DNA of 64,000 bases from Blautia sp. MSJ-19 (GTDB lineage Bacteria; Bacillota; Clostridia; Lachnospirales; Lachnospiraceae), in the NCBI RefSeq assembly GCF_018918125.1, contig NZ_JAHLQA010000042.1, forward strand, positions 62,001 to 126,000, written 5' to 3'. The position numbers were made by a program, and so were the translations under genes. This document shows, in pieces, positions 61,929 through 64,000 of this stretch. Each line of letters starts with the position of its first letter. Position 1 is the stretch's first letter. A model generated the notes under the pieces. That model was given only the letters and a program-made list of their open reading frames with translations, was not told where the DNA came from and did not search any database.

Positions 61929-61964
61929 ATAGGAAAGATGCACAAAAACGATAGGAAAAATGCA
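61929..61964 (+). repeat. Direct repeats ATAGGAAARATGCA upstream of the antiporter
   Basis: Copies at 61929-61942 and 61951-61964, period 22 bases (about two helical turns). A partial copy AAAAATGCACA lies at 61861. They sit just upstream of the -35 and look like activator or repressor sites. Confidence 0.65.
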
Positions 61965-61987
61965 GAATTTGTTGAGTGAAAGTGCAA

Positions 61988-62015
61988 TTGTAATTTGCAA
62001 CAGGTATGTTATAAT
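61988..62015 (+). promoter_or_regulatory. Promoter of the antiporter gene
   Basis: TTGTAA, 16 bases, TATAAT with an extended TGT before the -10. The mRNA leader would be about 30 bases. Confidence 0.7.
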
Positions 62016-62052
62016 CACCACTGGTTGAAAACTAAACGTGGGGGTGACATCT

Positions 62053-63492
62053 TTGAAAAAAACAGTAACATTTCTTGGAATGCTTCTGACAATGCTTTTG
62101 ATGTATTCGACAGGTGTCTGGGCAGCTGGCAGTGGAGAGACGACTACTCAGGTGCCGGTCTGGCTGTGCATTCCTTTTGCAGGACTTCTGTTGTGCATCG
62201 CAGTAATGCCACTGGTCAGAGCGGAGTGGTGGGAAGCACATCAGCCGCATGTGGTTCTTATGTGGATCTTGCTGATGATAATTCCTTTTGCGATTGTGTA
62301 TGGCGCAGGGAAAGCAACGGAGACAGTCCTTGAATGTATCGTAAACGATTATCTGACTTTTATCGTTCTTCTGTTTGGACTTTTCTGTGTTTCCGGTAAT
62401 ATTACCATGGAGGGAGACTTTGCAGGTTCGCCTCGTGTAAATGCCTGCCTTCTTGCCTTCGGAACACTTTTATCCAGCTGTATCGGAACTACCGGAGCAA
62501 GTATGCTGATGGTCCGTCCGGTAATTAAAATGAATTCCTGGAGAAAGCGAAAAAGCCACATTATGGTATTTTTCATTTTTATGGTATCCAATATGGGAGG
62601 ATGCCTGACACCGATCGGAGATCCGCCGCTTCTTATGGGATTTATGAGGGGCGTACCGTTTTTCTGGAGCCTGCATCTGTTTCCGGTTCTGCTCTTTAAC
62701 ATGGTGATCATGCTGTTTGTATTCTATCATGTTGACAAACGGGCATATCGTAAGGATATTGCACAGGGACGTAAACCGGATATCAGCAAACCTGGTACAG
62801 AATTCCACATTGACGGATTGCATAATATTATTTTCCTGATCATGATCGTGGCAGCGGTCATTTTAAGCGGTGTGCTTCCGAGTCTTTCTGCATTCCAGAA
62901 TGCAGCAGGTGAGGTGCTGGGAATTCATATTTTCGGAGAAGTGACACTGACTTATCCGGCACTGATCGAGATAGTGATGATCCTTCTTGCTGCTTTTCTG
63001 TCTTTCAAAACGACAGACAAAAGTATTCGAAGAAGAAACCATTTTACATGGGGAGCAATCCAGGAGGTTGCGGTACTGTTCATAGGTATCTTTATTACTA
63101 TGCAGCCGGCACTGATGCTTCTGAAAGCACTTGGTCCGCATATTGGGCTTTCCAGTCCACGCGAAATGTTCTGGGCGACCGGCGCACTGTCCAGTTTTCT
63201 GGATAATACACCAACATATCTGGTGTTCCTTACCACAGCGGGAACCCTTGGTTTTATGAATGGAGTTACCACGAGTCTTGGCACAGTTCCGGTGAAACTG
63301 TTGTCTGCGATTTCCTGCGGTGCAGTATTCATGGGAGCGAATACATATATTGGTAATGCACCGAACTTCATGGTAAAATCTATTTCTGACGAAAACGGTG
63401 TCAATATGCCGTCCTTCTTCGGATACATATTATGGTCACTGGTATTTCTGGTTCCGGTATTTATATTGGATATGCTTGTGTTCTTTATGTAA
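62053..63492 (+). CDS. Sodium:proton antiporter-like membrane protein (ion transporter superfamily)
   Basis: About 479 residues, some 11-12 membrane helices. The sequence GTTGASMLMVRPV, then SNMGGCLTPIGDPPLLMGF, SFLDNTPTYLVF and ANTYIGNAPNFMVKSI fit the NhaD/CitM-type transporters called sodium:proton antiporters. GDPP and DNTP are the paired half-helix motifs. Substrate could be sodium or an organic anion. The start is unsure: GTG at 62038 or 62044, or TTG at 62053. I prefer TTG, since GGGGGTGA lies at the right distance and the protein then begins KKTVTFLGMLL. Confidence 0.8.
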   Translation: MKKTVTFLGMLLTMLLMYSTGVWAAGSGETTTQVPVWLCIPFAGLLLCIAVMPLVRAEWWEAHQPHVVLMWILLMIIPFAIVYGAGKATETVLECIVNDYLTFIVLLFGLFCVSGNITMEGDFAGSPRVNACLLAFGTLLSSCIGTTGASMLMVRPVIKMNSWRKRKSHIMVFFIFMVSNMGGCLTPIGDPPLLMGFMRGVPFFWSLHLFPVLLFNMVIMLFVFYHVDKRAYRKDIAQGRKPDISKPGTEFHIDGLHNIIFLIMIVAAVILSGVLPSLSAFQNAAGEVLGIHIFGEVTLTYPALIEIVMILLAAFLSFKTTDKSIRRRNHFTWGAIQEVAVLFIGIFITMQPALMLLKALGPHIGLSSPREMFWATGALSSFLDNTPTYLVFLTTAGTLGFMNGVTTSLGTVPVKLLSAISCGAVFMGANTYIGNAPNFMVKSISDENGVNMPSFFGYILWSLVFLVPVFILDMLVFFM

Positions 63493-63504
63493 GGGGGGAG
63501 AGTT

Positions 63505-64000
63505 ATGTCAGAAAATATCAATCGTGAAATTTATACAGAACTTGCCAATCGTATCTACGATCTGGATGCAGAAGTATACCGTGTTCTGGGATCAGCCCTC
63601 GGACGTACTTTTACAGGAAACCGTGACTCAACGATCCGTACCTTAAGTATGCTGATGTATACCAAGCCGGATGGACACCTTCTTCGAAGCGAGCTTGCGT
63701 TGATCAGTAATATGGCACGTACCATCAAAGATGAAAAAGAAAAAAGTCGTCTGATGACAGAGTATGACGAAATCCTGAAAGCAATTGAACAGCTTCCGAA
63801 TATGTTTGGATCTACGGATATTCTGGATGCAGAGCGTGTTGCACTGAACCTGGCAGCCAGAAGAGAAAAAATTTCAGAAAATGACCATCTTGTGATCTGC
63901 ATCAGCCGTACACAGGGAAGCGCCGGCAATGATATCGGATTTGAGCTCGCGGATAATCTGCGTATCAACTATTATGATGTTGAGATCTTTGATCAGGTTC
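63505..64000 (+). CDS. Cytidylate kinase-like family protein (3' end outside window)
   Basis: The frame opens at ATG 63505 after GGGGGGAG and runs past the right edge, so 165 residues are visible. An N-terminal helical domain of about 125 residues (ELANRIYDLDAEVYRVLG) precedes a P-loop-type kinase start: VICISRTQGSAGNDIGFELADNLRINYYDVEIFDQ. That matches cytidylate kinase-like proteins, where the loop is usually SREFGSGG. It follows the antiporter by 12 bases and is probably cotranscribed. Confidence 0.75.
   Translation, partial: MSENINREIYTELANRIYDLDAEVYRVLGSALGRTFTGNRDSTIRTLSMLMYTKPDGHLLRSELALISNMARTIKDEKEKSRLMTEYDEILKAIEQLPNMFGSTDILDAERVALNLAARREKISENDHLVICISRTQGSAGNDIGFELADNLRINYYDVEIFDQV

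Noticed and set aside
1-64000. CRISPR arrays, insertion sequences and rRNA genes
   Set aside because: I saw no regularly spaced repeats, transposase genes or rRNA sequence in the window.

Overview
The window looks like the chromosome of a gut-type anaerobic Firmicute, most likely a member of the Lachnospiraceae. Supporting signs are moderate GC, strong GGAGG ribosome-binding sites, a T-box leader, pyruvate:ferredoxin oxidoreductase, an E. coli-independent ABC-F with a decayed second ATP site, NlpC/P60 and SH3 surface proteins, and several selenium-linked molybdenum hydroxylase genes. Species cannot be named from the sequence alone.

Layout. 1-1351 is the right end of an integrated element: a tyrosine integrase, then a tRNA-Pro 3' end that marks the attachment site. 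1420-3581 is leuA under a leucine T-box. 3701-9243 is a three-subunit molybdenum hydroxylase translationally coupled to two membrane proteins. 9280-23296 is mostly housekeeping and surface genes: tRNA-Arg(CCG), SH3 and cell-wall-repeat proteins, rluF, ligA, metA, an NhaC antiporter, a C39-like peptidase, a zinc-dependent phospholipase-like protein, an NlpC/P60 protein, a transglutaminase-like protein, a TMEM198-like protein and ybaK. 23313-29320 has an ABC-F ATPase, an Rrf2 regulator and nifJ. 29345-36911 is one long run: a YfhO/GT2/GtrA surface-glycosylation trio, then cobT-cobU-cobS-cobU-like-cobC for the last steps of cobalamin assembly.

37078-57168 is the centre of interest, a purine (xanthine/urate) degradation locus of the selenium-dependent hydroxylase type. 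One + strand operon is ssnA-ygfK-xdhD-polyferredoxin. A second is xdhA-xdhB-xdhC-yqeB-yqeC/mocA. On the - strand are two bacterial-microcompartment shell proteins, then, after a + strand MATE transporter, the operon ygeX-ygeY-ygeW-arcC. By family knowledge, the hydroxylases and YgfK act on the purine ring. SsnA and YgeY hydrolyse intermediates, YgeW with carbamate kinase turns a carbamoyl group into ATP, and YgeX converts 2,3-diaminopropionate to pyruvate and ammonia. PFOR at 25740 could then oxidise that pyruvate. YqeB, YqeC and MocA mature the selenium/molybdenum cofactor. Unusual points are the BMC shell proteins inside the locus, a short YgfK that lacks the flavin/NAD(P)H domain beside a four-cluster ferredoxin, a YqeC-MocA fusion, two matching promoters, a terminator-bearing leader before xdhA and intercistronic hairpins. 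I found no hydantoinase and no recognisable purine permease in the window.

57224-64000 returns to general functions: a DUF1015 protein, an SPFH/zinc-ribbon/TPM envelope-stress-like operon, a sodium:proton antiporter-like protein with repeated sites in its upstream region, and the start of a cytidylate-kinase-like gene cut by the window end.
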